Positions 1 through 5,936 are shown, numbered from the stretch's first letter. The stretch: DNA of 7,201 bases from Brachyspira catarrhinii (GCF_005518285.1 NZ_SJDU01000090.1:1-7201), one strand, 5' to 3'. The notes: a model not told the origin generated them from the letters alone. Made by a program: numbers and translations.

Positions 1-282
1 GCCATGCTTTGAAGCAATTTTTTCTTTTTCTGTTTTTGGGGTTTGCTGTTTTTCTAAAAGGTGCAATTTGTCGCTTAAAGCGTAAACTCCAAGTCCAACC
101 CTTGTAAATTTTTTATCTCTTTGAACTCTTTCTCTTATTGTATCAATAGGCGTTTTTCCAGTAACTTTACTTTTATCTTTGTAATTCCAAATTTCTTTGT
201 ATATTAATTTTAACGGCGCAACATATCCGTTATCAAGCATAACTTTTTCTATCGCTTCCGTATATGATAAATCTTTTTGCAT
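1..282 (-). CDS. HARE-HTH domain protein, N-terminal part (gene runs off the left edge); probable restriction-enzyme subunit
   Basis: The 94 visible residues start at an ATG (282-280) preceded by a good AAAGGAG site (291-297). They form one HARE-HTH domain (HB1, ASXL, restriction endonuclease winged helix). The family pattern is visible: an N-terminal helix SYTEAIEKVM (6-15), a PLKLIYKEIW helix (23-32), TGKTP (41-45), then TIRERVQRD (48-56) and the hairpin FTRVGLGVYAL (59-69). In bacteria this fold commonly sits at the N-terminus of type II restriction endonucleases or beside DNA methyltransferases, where it is thought to read DNA. The methyltransferase fragment 33 bp upstream on the same strand supports that setting. 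A Lys/Glu-rich linker (77-88) begins near the edge, and any catalytic domain lies outside the window. It could instead be a standalone HTH protein or the RNA polymerase delta subunit, which shares the fold, but delta has no reason to lie beside a methyltransferase. Confidence 0.7.
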   Translation of the reverse strand, partial: MQKDLSYTEAIEKVMLDNGYVAPLKLIYKEIWNYKDKSKVTGKTPIDTIRERVQRDKKFTRVGLGVYALSDKLHLLEKQQTPKTEKEKIASKHG

Positions 283-315
283 AAAATTTTCTCCTTTACT
301 TTTTTATTTATTAGA

Positions 316-534
316 TTATAAATTATTTTTACGAGAAATACAGTAAGGCGGGTCAGTTAGGATGCAATCGACTTTTATTTTTTCTTCTTTCATTTCTTTA
401 AGTAGCTCTTTATAATCGCAACATTTTAATTTAATATTTTCAAATTCTATAAAATCTTTTGTTTCTGATTTTATAGTTTCTTCTTTTTCTTGTATTTCAA
501 TAAAATTAGGAAAGTATATTTTTTGAGTTATCAT
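316..534 (-). pseudogene. Truncated DNA adenine/cytosine-N4 methyltransferase fragment (DPPY motif, then stop)
   Basis: This 72-residue reading frame ends in VDCILTDPPYCISRKNNL. DPPY (61-64) is catalytic motif IV of amino-methyltransferases, and the LKCCDYKELL segment before it matches the usual lead-in (an 'xGDxxxxL'-like stretch). Relatives continue after 'DPPYxISRxNNF' for roughly 200 more residues that carry the AdoMet-binding motifs. Here TAA follows at once, and the next gene's ribosome site starts within about 20 bases, so the rest is missing rather than shifted into another frame. The residue after DPPY is Cys where Asn is common. The start (ATG 534-532) has only a weak ribosome site, but a good promoter lies just upstream. 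As it stands the product cannot methylate DNA. An internal deletion is the simplest explanation. A short functional peptide is possible but unsupported. Confidence 0.7.
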
Positions 535-572
535 TCTATTATCCGTTAATATTTTTATTTGATTTCTGTAAA

Positions 573-600
573 ATTATATAGTAGTATTTTTATTTTTCAA
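573..600 (-). promoter_or_regulatory. Sigma70-type promoter of the methyltransferase fragment/HARE-HTH pair
   Basis: Read on the minus strand, TTGAAA (600-595) is followed after 16 bases by a consensus TATAAT (578-573). Transcription would begin near 566, about 30 bases before the ATG at 534. The pair therefore keeps an apparently intact promoter although its first gene is broken. Confidence 0.6.
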
Positions 601-656
601 GTTAGTATGTTTATAAGAGTATAAATTTAATTGTTTTTACGCTAAAACTTATTTAA

Positions 657-697
657 AAAAATTGTTAATAGACAGAAATTATCTATTAACAATTTTT
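657..697 (-). terminator. Rho-independent-type terminator of the OmpA lipoprotein gene
   Basis: A perfect 12-bp stem, ATTGTTAATAGA (661-672) with TCTATTAACAAT (682-693), extends by four A-T pairs at its base and encloses a 9-base loop. Read on the minus strand the stem runs into six T residues. It lies 29 bases past the stop of the OmpA-domain gene. The stem is AT-rich, so efficiency is uncertain. A shorter T-run on the other side could let it act in both directions. Confidence 0.75.
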
Positions 698-725
698 CTA
701 TAAAATATAAATAAATATTATAAAT

Positions 726-1406
726 TTATTTAATTCCTTCTCTGTAATTAGTTAATTCTTCAGGACTTCTTATTATAATAAATTCCACTCTTCTGTTTAA
801 TCTATTGAAATTATATTCGCTGAATCTATAACTAACTCCGCTTTCTATTAATCTACCTTTGTCAATTCCAGCTCGGACAAGTTTTGAAATAGCGCTTCTT
901 GACCTTCTTAAAGAAAGATTTTTATTGAATGTATATTGTCCAACTCTATCCGTATGTCCTTCCACAACCAATTGAAAATTAGTGTTTTGTTTCATAAAAT
1001 CAGCCACATATTGAACGGTGTCGTCATAATAAGAACCTATGCCATATTTTTCAAAAGCGAATCTTATAGGTTTATCCAAAATTAAAGACTCTCCTCTCAG
1101 AAGCGTTCTCGTTTGATAATCGTTATAAGTATTTGTTATAACTTGATTTGTTTGTTTTCCTTGGGTAGTTTTACTTCCACGAGAAGGTTTACTCCTTTTA
1201 GTTTCTTTTGTGAGCTTTTTCCTCTGATTCTCTATATTTGTTTGAGGGCTTTGAGCTGAAACGGGAGATTCGGGTTTTGGTATATATAACGGACCTTCAA
1301 CCTTATGAGAAACATAAAGCACTACAGTGGAATGTTTCATAGAAGAACATCCGTAAAATACGAAAAATGCAATCGACAATACTATAATAAAAACTTTTTT
1401 TTGCAT
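726..1406 (-). CDS. OmpA-domain outer-membrane lipoprotein (peptidoglycan-binding)
   Basis: The 226-residue protein begins with a short lipoprotein signal peptide (MQKKVF, hydrophobic core, FYGC) whose predicted lipidated Cys is C20. A basic, Ser/Thr/Pro/Gln-rich linker (about 40-95) would span the periplasm. The C-terminal OmpA-like domain (about 105-215) carries EGHTDRVGQY (149-158), NLSLRRSR (163-170) and RLNRRVEF (202-209). In OmpA proteins an Asp and an Arg 15 residues apart hold the diaminopimelate of peptidoglycan, and D153 and R168 sit at exactly that spacing. The role inferred is tethering the outer membrane to the cell wall, as for Pal-like proteins. The ATG at 1406 has a GGAG site upstream. 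The gene follows the barrel-protein gene by 38 bases with no terminator between them, so the two are probably cotranscribed from 2179-2207. The variable linker and its position do not allow a specific name such as pal. Confidence 0.9.
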   Translation of the reverse strand: MQKKVFIIVLSIAFFVFYGCSSMKHSTVVLYVSHKVEGPLYIPKPESPVSAQSPQTNIENQRKKLTKETKRSKPSRGSKTTQGKQTNQVITNTYNDYQTRTLLRGESLILDKPIRFAFEKYGIGSYYDDTVQYVADFMKQNTNFQLVVEGHTDRVGQYTFNKNLSLRRSRSAISKLVRAGIDKGRLIESGVSYRFSEYNFNRLNRRVEFIIIRSPEELTNYREGIK

Positions 1407-1444
1407 AAATTAAACTCCAAAAATTAACTATTTAGGATAATAAA

Positions 1445-2104
1445 TCAAGGTTTGGTAAATCTAAACGATAAAAGCACATCGTTTCCCATTTTAAATCCCA
1501 TCGTCCTTTGTTGTCCCACTACGGCTCTCCATCCCAAATCTAAAGTAAACCAACTTGTAACATGCCAAGCAAATCCGATTCCAACTCCAAAATAAAGCGT
1601 GGTCGCTGAAGTTCCAGTTCTGATTTGCATAAGTCCCGTATTACTCGTAGATGCAGGTTCATCGGTTATATATCCAATTTTTGCTCCTATATTCAATCCT
1701 ACATATATAGCCATAAAAGGTCTTTTTGTCGTATAAACGCTTTTTGTAGTTAAAGTGTCTAATTCGCTTGCTCGAACATGAAATAAATTCAAGTCATAGT
1801 AAATTCCAGCGCTTACAGAATGAATGGCAACTCTCGTATTTGTTGCGAGTAGTCTTCCAATATATTCCAATTCGACTCTAACAGGTATAGGATAAGGGTC
1901 TTTTAATCTAAAAAGGTCGTATCCTACTGACACTCCAGCTCCCGCATAGTGATTCCATATCCTTCCGCTTGGGTTTTCAGGATAGTAATCTATTTTCGGA
2001 GCTATATACAGTCCTTCAAAAGCGTATCCATATACTTTTGAACCCTGATAAAAAATAGAAGCCGTGATAAAAAGAATTGTTAAGATAGAACTTATTCGTT
2101 TCAT
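1445..2104 (-). CDS. Outer-membrane beta-barrel protein, unknown specificity
   Basis: I place the start at the ATG at 2104 rather than the in-frame ATG at 2149. The former has a GAGAGG ribosome site and leads straight into a classical signal peptide (MKRISSILTILFITASIF, likely cut after KVYG or nearby). The latter has no ribosome site and would lie very close to the inferred transcription start. The product is 219 residues. The mature part is a run of alternating hydrophobic/aromatic strands with polar turns (FEGLYIAPKIDYY, AGAGVSVGYDLF, VRVELEYIGRL, FMAIYVGLNIGAKIGYI, TLYFGVGIGFAWHV, FTLDLGWRAVVG) and ends LLSFRFTKP. This is typical of small eight-to-ten-strand barrels of the OmpA/Opa type. 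No ligand or adhesion motif is visible. It is first in a likely operon with the OmpA-domain lipoprotein, so both may serve envelope architecture. Confidence 0.75.
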   Translation of the reverse strand: MKRISSILTILFITASIFYQGSKVYGYAFEGLYIAPKIDYYPENPSGRIWNHYAGAGVSVGYDLFRLKDPYPIPVRVELEYIGRLLATNTRVAIHSVSAGIYYDLNLFHVRASELDTLTTKSVYTTKRPFMAIYVGLNIGAKIGYITDEPASTSNTGLMQIRTGTSATTLYFGVGIGFAWHVTSWFTLDLGWRAVVGQQRTMGFKMGNDVLLSFRFTKP

Positions 2105-2178
2105 AATCGGTATCCTCTCTGCTTGAATATTGTCTTTAAGAAATGCCATATTATTTAAGCGATTACTTTTACAATCTT

Positions 2179-2207
2179 AGTATAATACAAAATAGTATAA
2201 TAATCAA
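2179..2207 (-). promoter_or_regulatory. Sigma70-type promoter of the barrel/OmpA lipoprotein operon
   Basis: On the minus strand TTGATT (2207-2202), a 17-base spacer and TATACT (2184-2179) form a near-consensus promoter. The predicted start near 2172 gives a leader of about 68 bases to the ATG at 2104. A 9-bp direct repeat, AGTATAATA (2179-2187 and 2194-2202), overlaps it, so a second -10-like element lies 15 bases upstream. The rest of 2208-2298 is AT-rich with T-runs, and I see no convincing terminator hairpin there for the gene ending at 2299. Confidence 0.65.
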
Positions 2208-2298
2208 GCGTTTCTTTAATTTTTTTTACAATCTTTATAACTTTTATCGGATTTTTTTAAAAATGTTAAACAATTTTTTTAGATTTTAAGAAAATTTT

Positions 2299-3621
2299 TT
2301 AAGAAAAAAGCAGATAAATATTTTCTGGATTATACATTTCTTTGTCCGTATGTATTTGCCAATATGTAAGATTTTCTATGCTATGCATTCCTCTGTCTCC
2401 CTCATGCATTCCCAAATCTTTATAAGGCTCGTTTAATAAAGTAGCGTCAAAATAACCTTCTTTAGTAAAATCATGAACTTCAAACCATAAATGCTCCAAA
2501 TCTTTATTCGATTTATTATTGTTATATCCAAGTTTTACCAAAAAAGAAATTTTATCGTCTCCTTTATTTTTATTTAATAATTCCAAAAAATATTCAAATT
2601 TTTCAAAAGCAGCGTCTCTCATTATTTCAGTTTCAAAACCGCTTAAAAGAAATACTGGATTATCGGTAAGTTCTTTTTTATAATAATCGAGCGTGCGGTA
2701 ATTTCCTTTTTTATCTACGGCAACTAAAGCGCCAGAAGGATTATCATGAACTCCGTCTTTTCTATCTTTAAAACCTCCCGAAAAATCTTTATCTATATTA
2801 AGCTCCTTCAAAGCCTCTTCCCAAGCAAGCCAGCAAACATTTACTTTATAAGAAGGCGAAAATACGAAGCCAGATTCTGGAACTCCGTTTTGTATAAAAA
2901 GTTTCGCGCAAGTGTTTAATAATTGTCCGTAAGCGGCGTTAGAATCTTCGACTCCTATTATTTCAAGCTCTATGCATCCCACTCTATAAAGTCCATGCGT
3001 GTGAAACCAATATTCTATTTTGTCTGGATTCTTATCGTCATCGTATATCGCATGAATCGTATAAAGATAATCCAAAGACGGAGGAAGCGAAAAAGTGGAA
3101 GTGTATTTTAGCCATTCTCCCGAGCGAGCGGTAAAGCAAGATATATCTAAAAAAATCGAAACATCGGAGGCAATGCTATTAAGCAATTTTAATTGTCTTT
3201 GATAATCGCTTAGAGGAAAATTATTGAATATTGTCGATATATGAATCGCGTATTTGCATTTTGTCGCTTCTATATAATCTTTTTCCTGCACCGTATTAAC
3301 CGAAAAAACTTCTGGCAAATCTTCCGTAATACTCGAAGCTTCGATTAAAGCTATATAAAATATAAGCTCATCGTTATTTTTAGTTTCCTCGCTTTCGTTT
3401 CCCGTATCGCTTTCAATAACCATTGGCAAATATTGTAATTTCAAAGAAACTTCCCAAATTGATTTTTCTACTATATGTTTTTGACTTTCTTCAAATTCTA
3501 TAATTATAAATTCGTCCGATTCGTTTAATGTTTCTTTCAATTCTTCTATAGTCATATTATGGTCGTATTCTTTTGAAAAAACCGCCGCCATAGAAGATTC
3601 TCTTTTTAGATTGTTGTTCAT
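2299..3621 (-). CDS. DUF4026/DUF2314 domain protein, function unknown
   Basis: This is a 440-residue soluble acidic protein without signal peptide or membrane segment. The C-terminal part (about 350-440) shows the DUF2314 pattern: ISFLVKLGYNN, EHLWFEVHDF (376-385), FDATLLNEPY (391-400), then MHEGDRGMHSIENLTYWQI. The preceding region, with TIEELKETL near the N-terminus, a Cys/His/aromatic-rich middle (WFHTHGLYRVGCIELEIIGVED) and the ending just described, fits DUF4026 proteins, which usually carry this C-terminal module. No enzymatic function is established for either family. The start is unsure: ATG 3621 has only GGAT upstream, while the ATG at 3591 (MAAVFSKEY) has an AAGAGA-like site. It stands alone, diverges from the plus-strand operon and has no visible link to either neighbour. 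Confidence 0.7.
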   Translation of the reverse strand: MNNNLKRESSMAAVFSKEYDHNMTIEELKETLNESDEFIIIEFEESQKHIVEKSIWEVSLKLQYLPMVIESDTGNESEETKNNDELIFYIALIEASSITEDLPEVFSVNTVQEKDYIEATKCKYAIHISTIFNNFPLSDYQRQLKLLNSIASDVSIFLDISCFTARSGEWLKYTSTFSLPPSLDYLYTIHAIYDDDKNPDKIEYWFHTHGLYRVGCIELEIIGVEDSNAAYGQLLNTCAKLFIQNGVPESGFVFSPSYKVNVCWLAWEEALKELNIDKDFSGGFKDRKDGVHDNPSGALVAVDKKGNYRTLDYYKKELTDNPVFLLSGFETEIMRDAAFEKFEYFLELLNKNKGDDKISFLVKLGYNNNKSNKDLEHLWFEVHDFTKEGYFDATLLNEPYKDLGMHEGDRGMHSIENLTYWQIHTDKEMYNPENIYLLFS

Positions 3622-3681
3622 TATTTATCCATGCAATTTAATTTTAATAATTCATTTTAACATAATTAAAAATTAAAATAA

Positions 3682-3711
3682 ATAATAAATTCTCGTTTGG
3701 AAGTAATTCAA
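3682..3711 (-). promoter_or_regulatory. Possible promoter of the DUF4026 gene
   Basis: On the minus strand TTGAAT (3711-3706), an 18-base spacer and TATTAT (3687-3682) precede the 3621 start by about 60 bases. The match is moderate and the region is AT-rich, so chance is a real alternative. Confidence 0.35.
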
Positions 3712-3753
3712 AATAAATAAAATTTCATTTTAAGATTTGATTTTATTAATATC

Positions 3754-3828
3754 GGATTGCTTCGATTTATAAATAAATCTCGCAATGACGATACGAATTT
3801 GTCATTGCGAGGATATGCCGAAGCAATC
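3754..3828. repeat. Interspersed palindromic repeat, complete copy
   Basis: Two nested inverted repeats share one centre: GATTGCTTCG (3755-3764) pairs with CGAAGCAATC (3819-3828), and CTCGCAATGAC (3779-3789) pairs with GTCATTGCGAG (3801-3811). It is much more GC-rich than its surroundings. Half of the same unit recurs at 4202-4236, so this is a dispersed family. Elements with this GTCATTGCGAG/GAAGCAATC core occur in many unrelated bacterial genomes (from memory, not searched). It sits in the divergent intergenic region, 39 bases upstream of the strong plus-strand promoter. Confidence 0.8.
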
Positions 3829-3866
3829 AATTTTTAATTTTTTCTTTATAATCTATTTATAATCTA

Positions 3867-3894
3867 TTGACAAATTTTTTAAATATTGTATAAT
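3867..3894 (+). promoter_or_regulatory. Perfect consensus sigma70 promoter of the plus-strand operon
   Basis: TTGACA (3867-3872), a 16-base spacer and TATAAT (3889-3894) match both hexamers exactly. Transcription should start near 3901, giving a leader of about 30 bases to the small ORF at 3932. It is the best promoter I find upstream of the lipoprotein and RiPP genes, and no convincing terminator interrupts the path to them. It probably drives the whole cluster. Confidence 0.75.
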
Positions 3895-3931
3895 TTAATC
3901 AATAAAAAATGAATTGCTGGGAGAAATCGGC

Positions 3932-4030
3932 ATGAATTATGAAAACATGAGCAAAAATACTGTAATTATGTTAAGCAAAGCAAAGCAAAGCAAAGCAAAG
4001 CAAAGCAAAGCCATTATTATATCTTTCTAA
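3932..4030 (+). CDS. Small ORF containing a pentanucleotide tandem repeat; possible phase-variable start of a longer frame
   Basis: ATG 3932 follows a GGGAG ribosome site (3919-3923, 8 bases away) and the perfect promoter at 3867-3894, so translation here is likely. The 32-residue product starts MNYENMSKNTVIMLSK, passes through the repeat as alternating SKAKQ units and ends AIIISF. The repeat unit is 5 bp, so a change in copy number shifts the frame. Adding one unit brings a stop at 4032-4034 (present numbering). Losing one, or gaining two, enters a frame with no stop until 5208 and would give a protein of about 423 residues that includes the downstream lipoprotein. The present state is therefore 'off' for that fusion. 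It might alternatively be a simple leader peptide, or the remnant 5' end of a lost gene. The peptide resembles nothing I know. Confidence 0.5.
   Translation: MNYENMSKNTVIMLSKAKQSKAKQSKAIIISF
3973..4011 (+). repeat. Pentanucleotide tandem repeat (AAGCA, 7.8 copies)
   Basis: Seven perfect AAGCA units plus AAGC give 39 bp with no interruption. Perfect short tandem arrays of this length are prone to slipped-strand copy-number change. The array lies inside a reading frame that has its own promoter and ribosome site, the usual position of a translational phase-variation switch. Confidence 0.95.
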
Positions 4031-4129
4031 CTAATAATTTAAATTTTTATATATCGCAATTTTTTAGAGCGTTTAATTTTTTAAGCGTCTTTTTCGGTTT
4101 TGCAAAAAATCAATTTGAAATTCTGATAA

Positions 4130-4191
4130 CAAGGGGTTTTAACCCCTTGCGTTCAAGTGCAATTGCACACAATGGGCTAAAGCCACATTGT
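4130..4191. repeat. Cluster of short palindromes, probable interspersed element
   Basis: Three dyads follow one another: CAAGGGGTT/AACCCCTTG (4130-4138 and 4141-4149), the 12-bp palindrome GTGCAATTGCAC (4157-4168), and ACAATGGGC/GCCaCATTGT (4169-4177 and 4182-4191, one bulged A). Higher GC than the flanks and stacked dyads suggest an inserted repeat element, lying next to the half copy at 4202-4236. Only one copy is visible, so its membership in a family is inferred. Confidence 0.55.
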
Positions 4192-4201
4192 TATAAGAAG
4201 T

Positions 4202-4236
4202 GGATTGCTTCGCTCGTTTCACTCGCTCGCAATGAC
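4202..4236. repeat. Interspersed palindromic repeat, half copy
   Basis: GGATTGCTTCG and CTCGCAATGAC are the left outer and left inner arms of the repeat at 3754-3828, here spaced by 13 bases of CTCG-rich sequence instead of 14 AT-rich ones. The complementary right arms are absent, so this is a half or degraded unit. Between it and the next gene, 4237-4371 holds a 7-bp hairpin, CAAGGAA/TTCCTTG (4307-4328), and no other element I can support. Confidence 0.75.
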
Positions 4237-4371
4237 ATTGAAAATAATTTTGCAATTCTAAATTTAGTTAAAACCTTTTTAACTTCAATCACTTTCGATA
4301 GCTTATCAAGGAAAATTAAAATTCCTTGTTTAGTTATAAATAAAAAATTTTTCAAAAAGGGGGATACTCTT

Positions 4372-5208
4372 ATGTATCAAAAAAGAATTTCACTTTTATT
4401 TATTTTAGCGTTTTCGCTATCAATTTTAATTTCTTGCGGCGGTGAACCAAGCACCAATATCAAGTCTAAAAAAGTATATTCAATATATTATACTGGCAAT
4501 AATCGTTATGTAGAAAATATATACGACCGCGATGATGTAATAGCGACTAACGATTATTATTCTATATCTTTTAAATTGCCCGAAAATGAAGCTTTTAATT
4601 ACATTTACGAATATGCAAATGAAGACGATAGATTATTTGCTTCTGACGATGGAACAGTTCAACCTAAAACAAACAATTTTTTAAAAACTATTAAAAGAGA
4701 TTTTGATAGTTTTAGAATTGGCGTAACATCTTATGGAAGTCGTTTAAATGGTTATATAGATGAAGAGAATTCGCGGCTTGTTATTGAAAGAACGGATATT
4801 AAAACTGGAAAATTAAACAATGAGATAAAATATTTTTTAACAATTTCATTGCATGGCGTTTATCCTGAAAACGATTATATAACCGTGCCTGTTTATAAAA
4901 GAGAAAAATATGAAACTGATGCAGTTTATGGAGGTTATGATTACAAATGGGTTTCTAACGATGTTTATACGATAGAGAAAGAAACTCTTGAAGTAGCATT
5001 TACGGTTTTAATGAAAGATAAATCTGGAAAAATAAAACCTATTCATGTGGAAAATTATGCATTCTATGAGGATAGAGGAAAACCAATATACATATTTAGT
5101 TATGATGTATCGGATGCTATGCGTTTACAAGTTCGTAAATTTATAGACGAAATAGATTTAGGATATAGAGGCGAAGACCCTAAACAAACGAAAACAATAA
5201 AAGAATAA
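4372..5208 (+). CDS. Hypothetical lipoprotein at the head of the RiPP operon
   Basis: The start is ATG 4372, preceded by AAGGGGG, because translation then opens directly with a lipoprotein signal peptide: MYQKRISLLF, hydrophobic core, LISC with the lipidated Cys at C22. The same frame remains open far upstream (to 3943, with a possible TTG at 4147), but that stretch passes through interspersed repeats and would bury the signal peptide. The 278-residue product has a mature part rich in Tyr, Asp, Glu and Lys with many predicted strands (VYSIYYTGNN, YYSISFKLPE, FRIGVTSYGS, KYFLTISLHG, YIFSYDVSDA). It shows no catalytic motif that I recognise. It should be anchored in the inner or outer membrane, facing the periplasm or outside. 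It begins a set of close same-strand genes ending in the radical SAM enzyme. An immunity or target-binding role is possible on position alone. Confidence 0.75.
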   Translation: MYQKRISLLFILAFSLSILISCGGEPSTNIKSKKVYSIYYTGNNRYVENIYDRDDVIATNDYYSISFKLPENEAFNYIYEYANEDDRLFASDDGTVQPKTNNFLKTIKRDFDSFRIGVTSYGSRLNGYIDEENSRLVIERTDIKTGKLNNEIKYFLTISLHGVYPENDYITVPVYKREKYETDAVYGGYDYKWVSNDVYTIEKETLEVAFTVLMKDKSGKIKPIHVENYAFYEDRGKPIYIFSYDVSDAMRLQVRKFIDEIDLGYRGEDPKQTKTIKE

Positions 5209-5241
5209 TAAAATTTATATAAAAATTAAGGAGTAATAATT

Positions 5242-5505
5242 ATGCCAAATAAAGAAAACAAAAAATTAACAAACTCTTGTGAAGATAGCAATTCACAAAA
5301 AATAAACGATGAAGGCAGGCGAATTTTAGAAACCGCCGCAAATGCTCTAAATTCTGAAAATCCTGATGACGTAATGGGGTTTGGAAGTCATGAGATAAAA
5401 TATAAAGATAATCCATCTAATATTACTATTGATAGTAAAAATAAAAAAACTAAAGAAGGACAGCATTTAGAATACAAAAAAGATGATATAAATAAAGAAA
5501 TTTGA
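5242..5505 (+). CDS. Small hydrophilic protein, unknown
   Basis: The 87-residue product follows the lipoprotein gene by 33 bases. It has a strong AAGGAG site (5228-5233) 8 bases before its ATG, so it is very likely translated. It is Lys/Asn/Asp/Glu-rich with one Cys (C13), no signal peptide and no membrane segment. A short helix-like stretch, EGRRILETAANAL (24-36), precedes DDVMGFGSHEIKY (42-54), and the tail is charged and probably disordered. I do not recognise a family. It lacks the MSYQKPQ leader of the two RiPP precursors, so it is not an obvious third precursor. It may be a cytoplasmic accessory or an immunity factor, but neither is shown by the sequence. Confidence 0.6.
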   Translation: MPNKENKKLTNSCEDSNSQKINDEGRRILETAANALNSENPDDVMGFGSHEIKYKDNPSNITIDSKNKKTKEGQHLEYKKDDINKEI

Positions 5506-5552
5506 TAAAGACTATAAAAAATAATTTTATAAATTTTTAAGGAGATTAAAAT

Positions 5553-5756
5553 ATGGGACTTTGGGATTTAATAAAAGAAGGCGCTGAATTTGTGGGAGAT
5601 AAATATAAAAATTTTAACGGAGAAGTTAACAAATATAAGGCGCAGTATTCAAATTATTACGATGAACATTTAAAAAGATTATTTAATTCTACAAGCGGGG
5701 CAAGAAAAATTGCCATAGCGAGTATTCTTAAAGAAAGAGGAATAGTAAGGATATAA
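5553..5756 (+). CDS. Small amphipathic-helix protein, unknown
   Basis: The 67-residue product has an AAGGAG site about 8 bases before its ATG and lies 47 bases after the previous gene. Its N-terminus, MGLWDLIKEGAEFVGDKYK, can form an amphipathic helix with hydrophobic residues at 3, 4, 6 and 7 and charges opposite. A Tyr-rich middle (YKAQYSNYYDEHLKRLF, 28-44) leads to a basic helical end, GARKIAIASILKERGIVRI (49-67). There is no Cys and no signal peptide. Small membrane-active peptides can look like this, and so can ordinary small helical proteins. I do not recognise a family. Its place directly before the two RiPP precursors makes a role in the cluster plausible. Confidence 0.6.
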   Translation: MGLWDLIKEGAEFVGDKYKNFNGEVNKYKAQYSNYYDEHLKRLFNSTSGARKIAIASILKERGIVRI

Positions 5757-5814
5757 TGAATATATCTTTTTACAATGAATACGAATTAAATTAAATAAAA
5801 TGGGGGTGATTAAT

Positions 5815-5919
5815 ATGTCATATCAAAAACCACAAATTTTAGCAAAAAATCAGATGGACGACTTATACATGATGCCTTGCGCTCTTAAAGCGGGTAATGT
5901 GGCTTCTTGTAAACCTTGA
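5815..5919 (+). CDS. RiPP precursor peptide A (34 aa, two Cys)
   Basis: The frame starts MSYQKPQILAKN and ends MMPCALKAGNVASCKP. Its start is fixed by the GGGGGTGAT site (5802-5810) 4 bases upstream. Comparison with precursor B gives a conserved leader (17 of the first 22 residues identical, through C22) and a variable tail of 12 residues with a second Cys (C32). A KP-containing leader with few charged residues and Cys in the tail is typical of substrates of PqqD-domain radical SAM maturases, which bind the leader and usually install thioether or other cross-links. The enzyme gene lies downstream on the same strand. Likely sites are C22 and C32, but the acceptor residues and the leader cleavage point cannot be read from sequence. 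No Gly-Gly cleavage site is present. Confidence 0.8.
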   Translation: MSYQKPQILAKNQMDDLYMMPCALKAGNVASCKP

Positions 5920-5936
5920 TTTTTTGTTAAGAAAAC

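Noticed and set aside
2105..2149. Upstream start of the barrel protein at ATG 2149
   Set aside because: It has no ribosome site, would put a charged 15-residue stretch before the signal peptide, and is very close to the inferred transcription start.
2210..2298. Terminator for the DUF4026 gene
   Set aside because: Only A- and T-runs and weak AT palindromes are present. No stem is convincing in such AT-rich sequence.
2923..3111. 62-residue plus-strand reading frame
   Set aside because: It lies wholly inside the DUF4026 gene on the other strand, has no ribosome site and encodes no recognisable domain.
3973..4011. CRISPR array or origin-type iterons
   Set aside because: The unit is only 5 bp with no spacers. 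It is a simple tandem repeat.
4147..4371. N-terminal extension of the lipoprotein from TTG 4147
   Set aside because: It is translated from interspersed repeats, has no ribosome site at TTG, and would put a perfect lipoprotein signal peptide 75 residues inside the protein. ATG 4372 has its own AAGGGGG site. The extension is discussed only as part of the possible phase-variable fusion.
5756..5794. 12-residue frame (MNISFYNEYELN) overlapping the stop of the 67-aa gene as TAATG
   Set aside because: It could be translated by coupling, but it is very short, shows no relation to the precursors and has no independent support.
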